Shown: piece by piece, positions 27,172 through 35,979 of the stretch | Layout of the letters: each line of letters begins with the position of its first letter | Numbering within the stretch: position 1 is the first letter of the stretch | Origin: Azospirillum canadense | Lineage (GTDB): Bacteria > Pseudomonadota > Alphaproteobacteria > Azospirillales > Azospirillaceae | Assembly (NCBI RefSeq): GCF_025961225.1 | Contig: NZ_JAOQNG010000007.1 | Location: 82,001-146,000, forward strand | DNA: 64,000 nucleotides | Reading direction: 5' to 3' | Notes under the pieces: model-generated | Databases searched by the model: none | What the model saw: only the letters and a program-made list of their open reading frames with translations | What the model was told of the DNA's origin: nothing | Made by a program: the position numbers and the translations under genes

Positions 27172-27779
27172 TGCGCACTTCCCTGAAGGCCGCCCTGCTG
27201 GCGGCGACCCTGCTCCTGCCGCTATCCGCCTGCAAGGATGAGCGCGCGGAGACCGCCCCGCCGGCGCCCGTCGCCATCACCGCCGACGCCATCGGCCATT
27301 ACTGCGGCATGAACCTCGCCGACCATCCCGGCCCCAAGGGGCAGGTGCTGGTGAAGGGGCAGGAGCGGCCGGTCTGGCTGTCCTCCGTCCGCGACACCTT
27401 CGCCTTCACCATGCTGCCGGAGGAAACGAAGGACGTCCGCGCCATCTACGTCACCGACGTCGGCAAGGCCGCCGACCCGCAGAAGCCGGACCTGTCCGTC
27501 TGGGTCGAGGCGCGCAAGGCCTGGTACGTTCTGAACAGCCGCCAGCGCGGCGGCATGGGCGAGGCGGAGCCCTTCCCCTTCGCCGACGAGGCCGCCGCCC
27601 GCGCCTTCGCCGCCGCCAACGGCGGCACGGTCAAGCGCTTCGCCGAGGTGAAGGAGGACGAGATCCTCACCCCGCCGACTCCGTCCGAGGATCACATCGC
27701 CCACACCGAAGCGATGGACCATAGTGGGGAAAATGGGGGCGGGCAGGGTGGGCACAGCGGGCATGGGGGTGGCCAATGA
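27171..27779 (+). CDS. nosL: NosL, copper-binding lipoprotein
   Basis: A 202-residue lipoprotein delivering Cu(I) for NosZ assembly. The lipobox is LSAC (Cys about 21), so it is lipid-anchored at the periplasmic face. The copper motif CGMNL follows a YCG turn near residue 45. Unusual is the C-terminus: about 30 residues very rich in His, Gly and acidic residues, with six His in HIAHTEAMDHSGENGG and then GHSGHGGG, giving an extra metal-binding tail. It overlaps nosY by one base and nosX by four. Confidence 0.93.
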   Translation: MRTSLKAALLAATLLLPLSACKDERAETAPPAPVAITADAIGHYCGMNLADHPGPKGQVLVKGQERPVWLSSVRDTFAFTMLPEETKDVRAIYVTDVGKAADPQKPDLSVWVEARKAWYVLNSRQRGGMGEAEPFPFADEAAARAFAAANGGTVKRFAEVKEDEILTPPTPSEDHIAHTEAMDHSGENGGGQGGHSGHGGGQ

Positions 27780-28774
27780 CGACGCATCCACTGACCCGCC
27801 GACGCTTTCTGGGCATCGCCGCGGCCGCCGCCGGGCTGGCGCTGCTGCCGGGGGCGCTGCGAGCGCAAGGCGTGCCGATTCGCACATGGCGGGGCGTGGC
27901 GCTGGGCGCCGACGCCTGCCTGCAATTCGCCCATCCGGACCCCGCCGAGGCAGACCGGCTGATCGGGATTTGCCTGGAGGAGGTCGCGCGGCTGGAGCGG
28001 GTGTTCAGCCTGTATCGGCCGGACTCCGCCCTGTCGCGGCTGAACCGGGACGGTGCGCTGGAGGCACCGCCGGCCGACCTCGTCCGGCTGTTGGCGGAGA
28101 CGGTGGACGTCGGCCACCGCACGGACGGCGCCTTCGATCCGACGGTGCAGCCGCTGTGGCAGCTCTACGCCGGGCATTTCGGGCGGCCGGGCGCCGATCC
28201 CGACGGGCCGCCGGCCGCCGTGGTCCGCGCGGCGCTGGGGCTGGTGGATTACCGGAGCCTGCGGGTCGAGCCCGGCCGGGTGGGCTTCGCCCGCCGGGGC
28301 ATGGCGGCGACGCTGAACGGCATCGCCCAGGGCTACGTCACAGACCGCGTGGCGGAGCGACTGCGGGGCGAAGGCATGGGCGACGTGCTGGTGGACATGG
28401 GGGAGATCCGCGCGATGGGCCACCACCCCGCCGGCCGGCCCTGGACCGTGGGGCTGAAAGACCCGGTCGATGAGGGGCGCACGGTGGAGACGCTGGAGGT
28501 CGCCGACCGGGCGGTCGCCACGTCCGGCGGCTATGGCACGCTGTTCGACCCGGCCGGGCGCTTCACCCACCTGTTCGACCCCGCGAGCGGCGGTTGCGCG
28601 CGGGAGTGGCTGGCCGTCACCGTCATGGCGCCGGACGCCACCACGGCGGACGCGCTGTCCACCGCCCTGTCCGTGGTCCCGGAGGATCGGGCGCGCACCA
28701 TCCTGAACCGCTTTCCGGGCGTCGCCGCCCGCTTCACCCGACGCGACGGCACGGTTGTCGCGCTGCGGGCCTGA
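27776..28774 (+). CDS. nosX: NosX, FAD:protein FMN transferase (ApbE-like)
   Basis: A 332-residue periplasmic flavin transferase of the ApbE family with a Tat signal (LTRRRFLGIAAAAAG). It would attach FMN covalently to the Thr in the SGATVT site of NosR. Catalytic-domain stretches are present: RVFSLYRPDSALSRLNR, the GFDPT-like GAFDPTVQPLW, ATLNGIAQGYVTDRV and the metal-binding ATTADALSTAL. It overlaps the nosL stop as ATGA. Last nos gene before tatA. Confidence 0.93.
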   Translation: MTTHPLTRRRFLGIAAAAAGLALLPGALRAQGVPIRTWRGVALGADACLQFAHPDPAEADRLIGICLEEVARLERVFSLYRPDSALSRLNRDGALEAPPADLVRLLAETVDVGHRTDGAFDPTVQPLWQLYAGHFGRPGADPDGPPAAVVRAALGLVDYRSLRVEPGRVGFARRGMAATLNGIAQGYVTDRVAERLRGEGMGDVLVDMGEIRAMGHHPAGRPWTVGLKDPVDEGRTVETLEVADRAVATSGGYGTLFDPAGRFTHLFDPASGGCAREWLAVTVMAPDATTADALSTALSVVPEDRARTILNRFPGVAARFTRRDGTVVALRA

Positions 28775-28797
28775 TCAAGTTTCCTTCGGAGGACCAC

Positions 28798-28980
28798 ATG
28801 GGTAGTTTCAGCGTCATGCACTGGGCGATCGTTCTGCTGCTCGTCCTGCTCCTGTTCGGGGCCGGGAAGCTGCCGAAGGTCATGGGCGACCTTGCGAAGG
28901 GCGTGAAGTCCTTCAAGGCCGGATTGAAGGATGAGGACGCGCCGCTGTTGAGCGAGGACCGTTCGGGTAGCGCCCGGTAA
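28798..28980 (+). CDS. tatA: TatA/TatE-like twin-arginine translocase subunit
   Basis: A 60-residue TatA-family protein: one N-terminal helix (MHWAIVLLLVLLLFG), the conserved FGAGKLPKVMGDLAKG hinge, an amphipathic helix and a charged tail. TCGGAGGA precedes the ATG. It ends the nos cluster 23 bases after nosX. Since NosZ and NosX both carry Tat signals, a dedicated pore subunit makes sense; a tatE gene sits in the same position in Pseudomonas stutzeri. No tatB or tatC is nearby, so it must work with the general Tat complex. Confidence 0.9.
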   Translation: MGSFSVMHWAIVLLLVLLLFGAGKLPKVMGDLAKGVKSFKAGLKDEDAPLLSEDRSGSAR

Positions 28981-29065
28981 GCGGGGCCGGCGTTTTCCTT
29001 GCGATTTGCGGATTATTTGTATGACATTGGAGAGATATTCGAAATAACCGTGTGGCGGCCGTGGC

Positions 29066-30145
29066 ATGATGACCCGGGTGGCGTCCTTGATCGTTCCATC
29101 CCTGCTGTTGCTGCTCGCCGCCGTGCCGGTCCGGGCCGAGACGGTTGCGGACCAGATCCTTCAGGGGATTTTGCAGCGGTACGGCGCGCCCGGCGGCGTT
29201 TTGCTGCTCTCCGGTCCCGACCGCAGGGAACTGGCGGTGGCCGGGGTCGCGGATCGCCGCAGCGGCCGGCCCGTCACCCCGGACACGCGGTTCCACATCG
29301 CCTCCACAGGCAAGATGCTGACCGCGGTCGCCGCGCTCAGCCTCGTGCAGGACGGGCGCATCGCGCTCTCCGACCCGGCCCTGCCGCTGGTCGGCCACTC
29401 TGACGCGGGAAGGTTGGCCAACCTGGGCCGCGCCACCGTCGCCGACCTGCTGGACCACCAATCCGGAGTGCCGGACTGCCTGCGCAACAGCGCGACGGTC
29501 ACGCAGCGGCACCCAGGCCCGCGCTGGACTGCCGAGGAGGTGATCCGCCTTGCCCCATGCCGGGGGCCGACGCCGCCGGGGCGCTACGCCTATTCCAACA
29601 CGAACTACATCCTGCTGGGCCACATCCTGGAACGTGTGGACGGGCGTCCCTTCGCCGACGCGCTCGCCCGGCGCGTGCTGGAGCCGGCGGGCATGGACAG
29701 CACCAGCGTCGGGGCCGACCCGAACGACCCGCGGGTGGCCCGCGGCTATCGGTCGCCGGACGCGGCCGGCAATCGGGCCGACGCCAGCCTGTACGCCTAT
29801 TCCAGCCCGCTCGGCGACGCGCCGGTGACCACCACGGCCGCCGACCTGGAACGCTTCGCCTTCGCCCTGTTCCGCCAGCCCGGCCGCCTGCTCGCCCCGG
29901 AGATGGTGGGCGCCATGGTCGAGGACCGGTCCGCGGAGGACGAGGAGGGCTATGGCTACGGCGTGGTGGTGGAGCATTCCGACTGGGGGCCGCGCTGGGG
30001 CCATTCCGGCCGCTACGCCGGCTTCCGGTCGGAGCTTTGGTACTATCCCCAGCGCGACACGCTGACGGTGCTGATGATGAACGGCGACGAGAACACCGAC
30101 GACGACGTCGGCGACCTCATCGCCCGGCCTTTTCTGGCGCCCTGA
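29066..30145 (+). CDS. Serine hydrolase, beta-lactamase/class C type
   Basis: A 359-residue secreted serine hydrolase of the class C beta-lactamase/D-alanyl carboxypeptidase fold. The signal peptide ends near PVRA (residue 25). All three active-site boxes are present: STGK (SXXK), YSN in YAYSNTNY, and HSG in GHSGRYAGF. Substrates of such proteins include peptidoglycan peptides, esters and lactams, and none can be singled out. It stands alone on the plus strand after the nos cluster. Its last 29 bases overlap the convergent HAD gene. Confidence 0.86.
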   Translation: MMTRVASLIVPSLLLLLAAVPVRAETVADQILQGILQRYGAPGGVLLLSGPDRRELAVAGVADRRSGRPVTPDTRFHIASTGKMLTAVAALSLVQDGRIALSDPALPLVGHSDAGRLANLGRATVADLLDHQSGVPDCLRNSATVTQRHPGPRWTAEEVIRLAPCRGPTPPGRYAYSNTNYILLGHILERVDGRPFADALARRVLEPAGMDSTSVGADPNDPRVARGYRSPDAAGNRADASLYAYSSPLGDAPVTTTAADLERFAFALFRQPGRLLAPEMVGAMVEDRSAEDEEGYGYGVVVEHSDWGPRWGHSGRYAGFRSELWYYPQRDTLTVLMMNGDENTDDDVGDLIARPFLAP

Positions 30146-30878
30146 CCGCCCTAGGGTTTGTCTTTGCACAGGCCGGCATGAGCAGTGCCGCCGCTCCGTC
30201 CAGGTCCGGCACCTCCGCGTAGGGCAGCCAGTCCGGGTTGCCGGTCTCACCCCGCCGGTTCACCCAGATTCCACGCAGGCCCAGTTCGTGACGGGCCTTC
30301 ATGTCCCAGTACATGCCCATCGCCACGTGCACCGTCTCGTTCGGCGTCACGCCCATGGTGCGGTAGGCGTATTCGAAGAGGTGCCGTGACGGCTTGTAGG
30401 CCTGCGCCTGTTCGGCGGTGATGACGTAATCGAACGGTATGCCGATGCGCGCGACGGTGGGCGCGATAAGATCGTCGTCGGAGTTGGTGAAGATCGCGAG
30501 CTTGTAGCGCTCTCGCAGCCGCCGCAGGGCATCCGGGACCTCGGGATGCGGACCCATCGTCATGGGCGACGACGCAATACGCTCGATCTCGTCCGCGCCC
30601 GGGGTCAGGCCGTGTTCGGCGAACGCAGCGGCAAAGCCGATCCGCAGGATGTCCTTGTAGAGGCGGTGCGGCCTCTCCGCCGTCAGGCGCCGCCCCTGCG
30701 CGGAGAAGCTGTCGAGGATCGCGGATGCGCTGACGCCGCTCGCGCCGTGCTTCACCAGAGTCGCGCCGATCTCGCGCAGAAGCACCTCGTACCACTGCAC
30801 GAGCGTGCCGTAGCAGTCGAAGGTGATGACCTTCGGTGCGGGATCGAGCGTGAACATCGCGCTGTCGGGGTCGGGCAT
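30117..30878 (-). CDS. Haloacid dehalogenase type II family hydrolase
   Basis: A 253-residue HAD-superfamily protein of the L-2-haloacid dehalogenase type. It has the nucleophile motif TFDCYGTLV, the FTNSDDDL motif II and the Lys of motif III in AYKPSRHLFEYA. The DXY rather than DXD nucleophile motif is as in dehalogenases; real substrates may be other small acids. ATG 30878 overlaps the egtB stop as TGATG, so it is co-translated with the ergothioneine genes, an association I cannot explain. The longer upstream frame is a shadow of egtB. Confidence 0.85.
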   Translation of the reverse strand: MPDPDSAMFTLDPAPKVITFDCYGTLVQWYEVLLREIGATLVKHGASGVSASAILDSFSAQGRRLTAERPHRLYKDILRIGFAAAFAEHGLTPGADEIERIASSPMTMGPHPEVPDALRRLRERYKLAIFTNSDDDLIAPTVARIGIPFDYVITAEQAQAYKPSRHLFEYAYRTMGVTPNETVHVAMGMYWDMKARHELGLRGIWVNRRGETGNPDWLPYAEVPDLDGAAALLMPACAKTNPRAVRAPEKAGR

Positions 30879-32098
30879 CACGCGTCCTTGGCCAGACGGA
30901 GGCCGGAGAACTGCCACCGCGCAGACGGCGGGAAGAAGTTGCGGTAGCTGGGCCGCGCATGCCCCGCCGGGGTGACGCAGGAGCCGCCGCGCAGCACGAA
31001 TTGCCCGCACATGAACTTGCCGTTGTATTCGCCGACCGCGCCGGGGCCAGGGGCGAAGCGCGGGTAGGGGGCGAAGGCGCTGCGCGTCCATTGCCAGGCA
31101 TCGCCGGACAACTGGCGCAGTCCGCGGTTGGGGGCGGTGGCGGCGTGCTCCCACTCCGCCTCGCCGGGCAGGCGGGCGCCGGCCCAGTGGGCGAAGGCGT
31201 CGGCCTCGAAATAGCTGACATGGACCACCGGCGCGGCGCGGTCGACCGGCTGCATGCCGCGCAGCGTCATCGTCCAGTATTCCCCGTCGCGCTCTTCCCA
31301 ATAGAGCGGAGCCCACCAGCCCTCCGCCTGGACCGTCGCCCAGCCCTCGGATAGCCAGAGCAGCGGGTTGCGGTAGCCGCCGTCCTGGATGAAGGCGATC
31401 CATTCCCCGTTGGTGACCAGCCGGTCGGCCAGGGCGTAGGGGTCCACCAGGGTGCGGTGGCGTGGGCCCTCGCAATCGAAGGCGAAGCCGTTTCCGCCGT
31501 GCCCGATCTCGACAATGCCGCCGTCGAACATGTGGAAGCGCGCCGCTTCCACGGGGGTGTTGCGGGCGGCGCCCGCCGGTTCTGAAGGATCGTAGGCCGG
31601 TCGCAGGGGGTTCTGCGCGAAGAGGTGGAGGATGTCGGTCAGCAGCAGTTCCTGATGCTGCTGCTCGTGGTGGCAGCCCAGTTCGATCAAGTCCAGGACC
31701 TCGGCGGACGGGCCGGATTCCAGCAACGTCTCGACCGCGGAGTCGACGTGGCGGCGGTAGGCGGCCACCTCCTCCAGCGTCGGACGGGTGAGCATCCCAC
31801 GCAGCGGCCGGGGCTGGCGCGCCCCGACCGTCTCGTAATAGGAGTTGAACAGGAAGCCGTAGCGGTCGTCGAACAGGCGGTAGCGGGGCCTGTTGGGGAC
31901 CGCCACCATGGTTTCGAAGAACCAGGTCGTGTGCGCCAGATGCCATTTCGCCGGGCTGGCGTCGGGCATCGACTGCACGGTGGCGTCCGCGTCGCTGAGC
32001 GGGGCCGCGAGGCCCGCCGTGTCCGCGCGGACACGCCGGTACAGGTGGAGCAGGTCCAGGGGATCCGCAGGCCGGCGGGCGGTTGGTGCGGTGGGCAT
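30878..32098 (-). CDS. egtB: EgtB, ergothioneine biosynthesis iron sulphoxide synthase
   Basis: A 406-residue non-haem iron enzyme joining hercynine to a thiol (gamma-glutamylcysteine or cysteine) with O2. The N-terminal DinB-like domain supplies the iron-binding His (KWHLAHTTWF; GCHHEQQHQELLLTD). The C-terminal half is a formylglycine-enzyme/C-type lectin fold (GEAEWEHAATAP; GDAWQWTRSAFAP; VLRGGSCVTP). The ATG at 32098 is preferred over in-frame starts further up that run into egtD. Located 46 bases after egtD. No egtA, egtC or egtE is seen nearby. Confidence 0.93.
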   Translation of the reverse strand: MPTAPTARRPADPLDLLHLYRRVRADTAGLAAPLSDADATVQSMPDASPAKWHLAHTTWFFETMVAVPNRPRYRLFDDRYGFLFNSYYETVGARQPRPLRGMLTRPTLEEVAAYRRHVDSAVETLLESGPSAEVLDLIELGCHHEQQHQELLLTDILHLFAQNPLRPAYDPSEPAGAARNTPVEAARFHMFDGGIVEIGHGGNGFAFDCEGPRHRTLVDPYALADRLVTNGEWIAFIQDGGYRNPLLWLSEGWATVQAEGWWAPLYWEERDGEYWTMTLRGMQPVDRAAPVVHVSYFEADAFAHWAGARLPGEAEWEHAATAPNRGLRQLSGDAWQWTRSAFAPYPRFAPGPGAVGEYNGKFMCGQFVLRGGSCVTPAGHARPSYRNFFPPSARWQFSGLRLAKDA

Positions 32099-32144
32099 GC
32101 TGGGGCTTTCGCTCTCGTTGTGGAGCCGGTGCGGCGGCCGCGGG

Positions 32145-33116
32145 TCACGCATCGGGGGCGGCGAGGAGGAAGACGCCGAAGGGGAAATCGCTGTCCGCCC
32201 AGGACGCCTGGACGCGCCATCCCGCCTGCTCGGCGAGCGCCGTGAAACCGTCCACGGTGAACTTGTAGGAATTCTCGGTGTGGATCGATTCGCCGGCGGC
32301 GAACGTGATGCTGCGCCCGGCGATCTCCACGGTCTGGTCCTGAAGGCTGACCAGATGCATCTCGATCCGGCTGTCGGTGGCGTTCCACACCGCGCGGTGC
32401 CGGAAGCGGTCCGGGTCGATGGCGGCGCCGAGTTCCCGGTTGATGCGGACCAGCAGGTTCTTGTTGAAGGCCGCGGTGACGCCCTGCGCGTCGTCGTAGG
32501 CCGGCACCAGGACGGACGGCGGCTTGACCAGATCGGCCCCAACGAGGAACTGCGCGCCTTGCCCAAGCAGCGTCCGCGCACTGCGCAGCAGGTCGACCGC
32601 CGCCGCCGGGGCGAAGTTGCCGATGGTCGAGCCCGGGAAGAAGCCGACCACTGGGCGCTCCCGCACCAGCTTCGGCAGCGTGATCGGGGCGGTGAAATCA
32701 CCGAGGAGCGGAAGCACCGTCAGCGCGGGGTAGGTGGCGTTGAGCGACCGCGCCGCGTCGGCGAGCGCCGTCTCGCTGATGTCGATGGGCACGTAGACAT
32801 CGAGCTGCGGTGCGGCGTCGAGCAGAAGCCGCGTCTTGACGCTGGCGCCGCTGCCGAATTCGACCAGCGCGGCCCGCTGGGGGATGAGCGCCGAAATCTC
32901 CGGGACGATGCGCGTCAGCAGCGCCGTCTCCGTTCGGGTGACGTAGTATTCGGGAAGCTCGCAGATCGCCTCGAACAGGCGCGAGCCCGCGGCGTCGTAG
33001 AAATACTTGGCGGGCAGCGACTTCCGCCGGGCCGTCAGGCCGCGAAGGACGTCGGTGCGGAAGCTGGAGTTCTCAATCTCCGGTTCGCCGCGCGTGCGAC
33101 GCTGTGCGTTGAACAA
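32145..33116 (-). CDS. egtD: EgtD, L-histidine N-alpha-methyltransferase
   Basis: A 323-residue SAM-dependent methyltransferase making hercynine (trimethylhistidine), the first ergothioneine step. Family marks are LPAKYFYDAAGSRLFE, CELPEYYVTRTE, the SAM loop LVEFGSGASVKTRLLL, YVPIDISETAL, FFPGSTIGNF and the C-terminal ESIHTENSYKFT, which holds the histidine-binding residues. Paired with egtB, so the cell should make ergothioneine as a redox buffer. Confidence 0.94.
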   Translation of the reverse strand: MFNAQRRTRGEPEIENSSFRTDVLRGLTARRKSLPAKYFYDAAGSRLFEAICELPEYYVTRTETALLTRIVPEISALIPQRAALVEFGSGASVKTRLLLDAAPQLDVYVPIDISETALADAARSLNATYPALTVLPLLGDFTAPITLPKLVRERPVVGFFPGSTIGNFAPAAAVDLLRSARTLLGQGAQFLVGADLVKPPSVLVPAYDDAQGVTAAFNKNLLVRINRELGAAIDPDRFRHRAVWNATDSRIEMHLVSLQDQTVEIAGRSITFAAGESIHTENSYKFTVDGFTALAEQAGWRVQASWADSDFPFGVFLLAAPDA

Positions 33117-33149
33117 GCGATCCTCCCTCGGGTGCCCCCACCATGGGCT

Positions 33150-34862
33150 TCACAATGTCGTTCGCTGTTTCCCCGCGGCAAGTCGTCGCAGTCCATAGTG
33201 AGGATGGCCGCGCCCCTCCGGCGGTGTCCGGGTCTGTTCGGGATGTCGCGCCCGGGTGGCGGCCCGAACGAGGTGGACGACCGCCGCGCACAAGGCGATG
33301 ACGCCGACCGCCACCGACGCGCGCAGGAACCGCGAGGCATCGCCATGCAGAGCGAAGTGCCACCACAGTTCGTCGTTGAACGCGACGTGCTTGTAGGAAA
33401 AGAGGCCGAGCCAGAAGGCGCTGCCCAGCGCGACGCCGATGGCGACAAACCAGCTCGACGGCAGGGGGTGGCCCAGGAGGTTGCCCCGCCGGTGGAACTC
33501 CCCGCGGGCCGGAAGCAGGGCGAGGAAGATCAGCCCCGGCACGATCGCCTCCTGCCAGTCGCCCCCCTTCAGCAGCGACGACACGCAGCCGACCGCCAGC
33601 AGAACCAGCGACAGCACCCAGGCGGCGTGCAGCCGGCGCTGGATCGCGTGCGCCAGCAGGATCAGCAGGACGCCGACCACGCTGCCCGTGAAGTGCGACA
33701 TCTCCACCAACGGCAGGGCCGCCGCGTCGAAGGGGGCGGGCAGGCTTTCCTCGGGCGTGGCGCGCGAGAACAGCAGGAAGGCCCCGGTGATGAAGGTGCA
33801 GGCGGCCAGCACCAGCGGCACCACGGGGCTGACCGGCGCGGACAGGCTGCGCGACACCCGCGAGATGCGGTGCCGCGCTTGGAACGCCTCCAGCGCCCCG
33901 AACATCAGGCCGGCGAGGATCAGCGGGGCCAGGTAGTAGATCAGCCGGAACACCAGCAGCCCCGCCATCACGTCGTTGCCCGGCATCTCCGGCGTAAGGC
34001 TGACCAGCACGATGGCGTCGAACACGCCGAGCCCACCCGGCACGTGGCTGATGATGCCCGCGACCAGCGCAAGCCCGAAGGCGACGACCACGTCCATGTA
34101 GGTCACCGCGTCCGACGCCGGCAGGCAGAAATAGAGCACCGAAGAGGCGAGCGCGAGGTCGCATAGCCCGAGCAGGAGCTGCCCGACCGCGATGGATGGG
34201 CGCGGAAAGGCGATGGCGTGGCCGAAGATCCGCAAGGGCCGCCGCAGCCAGAATCCCGCCGCCGCGTATGCCGCCAGAATCGCCAGGGCGGCGACGCCGA
34301 GGATGGTGCCGCCCTGCGGGGGAACATGCAGCGCCTTCAGGGCCGTCGGGTCGACCAGCATCACGACCGGCAGCACCGCCGCCAGACCCAGCGTGAAGGT
34401 GGTGACCACGAACAGCGTGACCTGCGCGACCTCCACCGCGCCAAGGCCGCGCGGCGCGTAGAGACGGTAGCGCACGGTGGCGCCGATGATGCTGGCGAAG
34501 CCCAGGCTGTGGCTGAAGGCGTAGCTGGTGAAGGCGGTGAAGGCGACCCAGCGGTAGGGCACGGCGCGCCGCAGGTGGCGCAGGGCCAGCAGGTCGTACA
34601 ACGTCAGCAGCCAATAGCTGACCGCGGCGGCGGCGACGGCCATCAGCAGTTGGCGGGTGTCGATCCGCCGGATGGCTTGGCGGATGTCCTCCACGCTGGT
34701 GTGTTCGAGCCAGCGGTTGAGGATCAGCAGGGCACCGGCGAGCAGCGCCAGGATCAGCAGCCCCGTCCCATAGCGCACGAGCACCGCGGTCCGGGAGGTG
34801 GCTCCGAGGTCCGGCGCGGCCGGTTCGGCGCCGGAGTCGCGGGCGTGATCGTTCTGGATCAT
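33150..34862 (-). CDS. MprF-type flippase domain protein without synthase domain
   Basis: A 570-residue polytopic protein (about 12-14 helices) related to the N-terminal flippase half of MprF/UPF0104. The family stretches SYWLLTLYDLLALRHL, the SYAFSHSLGFASIIG segment and HVPGGLGVFDAIVLVSL are present. Full MprF proteins run to about 850 residues and end in a soluble lysyl-phosphatidylglycerol synthase domain. Here the chain ends soon after the last helix with a charged tail, so lipid aminoacylation is not expected from this protein. The role may be lipid translocation; the substrate is unknown. Confidence 0.8.
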   Translation of the reverse strand: MIQNDHARDSGAEPAAPDLGATSRTAVLVRYGTGLLILALLAGALLILNRWLEHTSVEDIRQAIRRIDTRQLLMAVAAAAVSYWLLTLYDLLALRHLRRAVPYRWVAFTAFTSYAFSHSLGFASIIGATVRYRLYAPRGLGAVEVAQVTLFVVTTFTLGLAAVLPVVMLVDPTALKALHVPPQGGTILGVAALAILAAYAAAGFWLRRPLRIFGHAIAFPRPSIAVGQLLLGLCDLALASSVLYFCLPASDAVTYMDVVVAFGLALVAGIISHVPGGLGVFDAIVLVSLTPEMPGNDVMAGLLVFRLIYYLAPLILAGLMFGALEAFQARHRISRVSRSLSAPVSPVVPLVLAACTFITGAFLLFSRATPEESLPAPFDAAALPLVEMSHFTGSVVGVLLILLAHAIQRRLHAAWVLSLVLLAVGCVSSLLKGGDWQEAIVPGLIFLALLPARGEFHRRGNLLGHPLPSSWFVAIGVALGSAFWLGLFSYKHVAFNDELWWHFALHGDASRFLRASVAVGVIALCAAVVHLVRAATRARHPEQTRTPPEGRGHPHYGLRRLAAGKQRTTL

Positions 34863-34887
34863 GGATTTTTGAATCTCGGGGCTGCGG

Positions 34888-35682
34888 TCAGGTGTGCTCC
34901 GCCATCCGGCTCCGGCCGGAGGCCGACAACCAGCGGGCCATCGCCCACAGGGCGGCGGCGAGATAGGCCAGACCTCCCGGAAGCCACATGATCAGGCCGC
35001 CGAGCTGCTGGTCCTCCAAGGGAGAGAGCCCCCAGGGCTGGGTCGTCGTCAGGTGGTAGGGGAACAGCGTCCCCCGAGCGAAGACGAGCAGGAAGGACAG
35101 CAGGACCAGGTGCATGGAGGTCCCGAAGGCGGCGAAGGCGGGGCGGCCCGACGCCGCGCCCTCGCTGCACAGCAGGGTGCGCCACGCCACGACCGCGGTG
35201 GCGAGCATGGACAGGTGCATCGCCCAGAGCACGGTGCTGTCGGCGAGTGCCGCCATGTAGGGGCCGGGGAGATGCCAGGTCCAGATGGCCACCCCGTGGA
35301 GAATCCACGCGACCTCCGGATGCTTCACCGCCCGCCCCGGCGCGCCCGGCCACGCCAGCACCAGGAGCGGAGCGGCCAGCTGAATCATCAGGAGATGCTG
35401 GGCGACGCGCGCCGAGAAGAGCGCGGAGGTCAAATTGCAGAAGGGCGAGACGAGTGCGGCGAACAGCACCAGCCACGCTCCGGAGAAGCAGGACACCCGC
35501 TGCCAACGTCCATCCGTCCGCCCGTGCCGAACTTCGATCCCGGCGTAAGCGACCGCGGCGGCGGCGAACGCGGCGAGGAGGACCGGGTCCCAGTTCCACG
35601 CCTGCCACAGCCCCTCGGGAAGCGGGGGCGCTCCGCAATAGGGCACGAACGGCAAACCGGCAGCTTGAGCGCTCGGCGTCAT
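34888..35682 (-). CDS. CtaG-like cytochrome c oxidase assembly protein
   Basis: A 264-residue membrane protein of the Caa3_CtaG family (about seven helices). Typical are the VSPFCNLTSALFSARVAQHLLM segment, with histidines and Met placed to bind copper, and WTWHLPGPYMAALAD. It is thought to help copper insertion into haem-copper oxidases. It lies 25 bases upstream of the flippase-like gene on the same strand, with no oxidase genes in view, so the target oxidase must be elsewhere. Start ATG at 35682. Confidence 0.82.
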   Translation of the reverse strand: MTPSAQAAGLPFVPYCGAPPLPEGLWQAWNWDPVLLAAFAAAAVAYAGIEVRHGRTDGRWQRVSCFSGAWLVLFAALVSPFCNLTSALFSARVAQHLLMIQLAAPLLVLAWPGAPGRAVKHPEVAWILHGVAIWTWHLPGPYMAALADSTVLWAMHLSMLATAVVAWRTLLCSEGAASGRPAFAAFGTSMHLVLLSFLLVFARGTLFPYHLTTTQPWGLSPLEDQQLGGLIMWLPGGLAYLAAALWAMARWLSASGRSRMAEHT

Positions 35683-35796
35683 GGCTCGCTCCGTTCCAGC
35701 ATCCGCCCATACAAACGGTGAAAGCCGGTTCGGTTCCCCGGGATTGCGGAGATTGGGCGCGAAGTCGTTTGGAGGTACAGGGGAGATTGCGGAAAG

Positions 35797-35932
35797 CCCC
35801 TCTCCCCTTGTGGGAGAGGGGGTGGGGTGAGGGGTCGGATTACAGGCTGTCGCCTGGAAAACAAATCGATATGCACGTGCGGCTTCGCTGCATACCCCTC
35901 ATCCCAACCCTTCTCCCCCAAGGGGAGAAGGG
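35797..35932. repeat. Paired palindromes between the CtaG-like and SDR genes
   Basis: Two hairpins, CCCCTCTCCC/GGGAGAGGGG (35797-35821) and CCCTTCTCCCC/GGGGAGAAGGG (35908-35932), are themselves linked: 35812-35835 is largely complementary to 35894-35917. The gap 35683-35979 holds nothing else. On the minus strand the element lies just 3' of the SDR gene and may act as its terminator, though no T-run is seen. Confidence 0.7.
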
Positions 35933-35979
35933 CTTGCAGAGCTTTGCCGTCGCTCGACGTTGGTAGAGCAGTATTATGG

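Noticed and set aside
30117..30145. Overlap of the convergent serine hydrolase and HAD genes as a sign of a frameshift
   Set aside because: Both proteins have normal C-termini and length; a 29-base tail overlap of convergent genes is ordinary.
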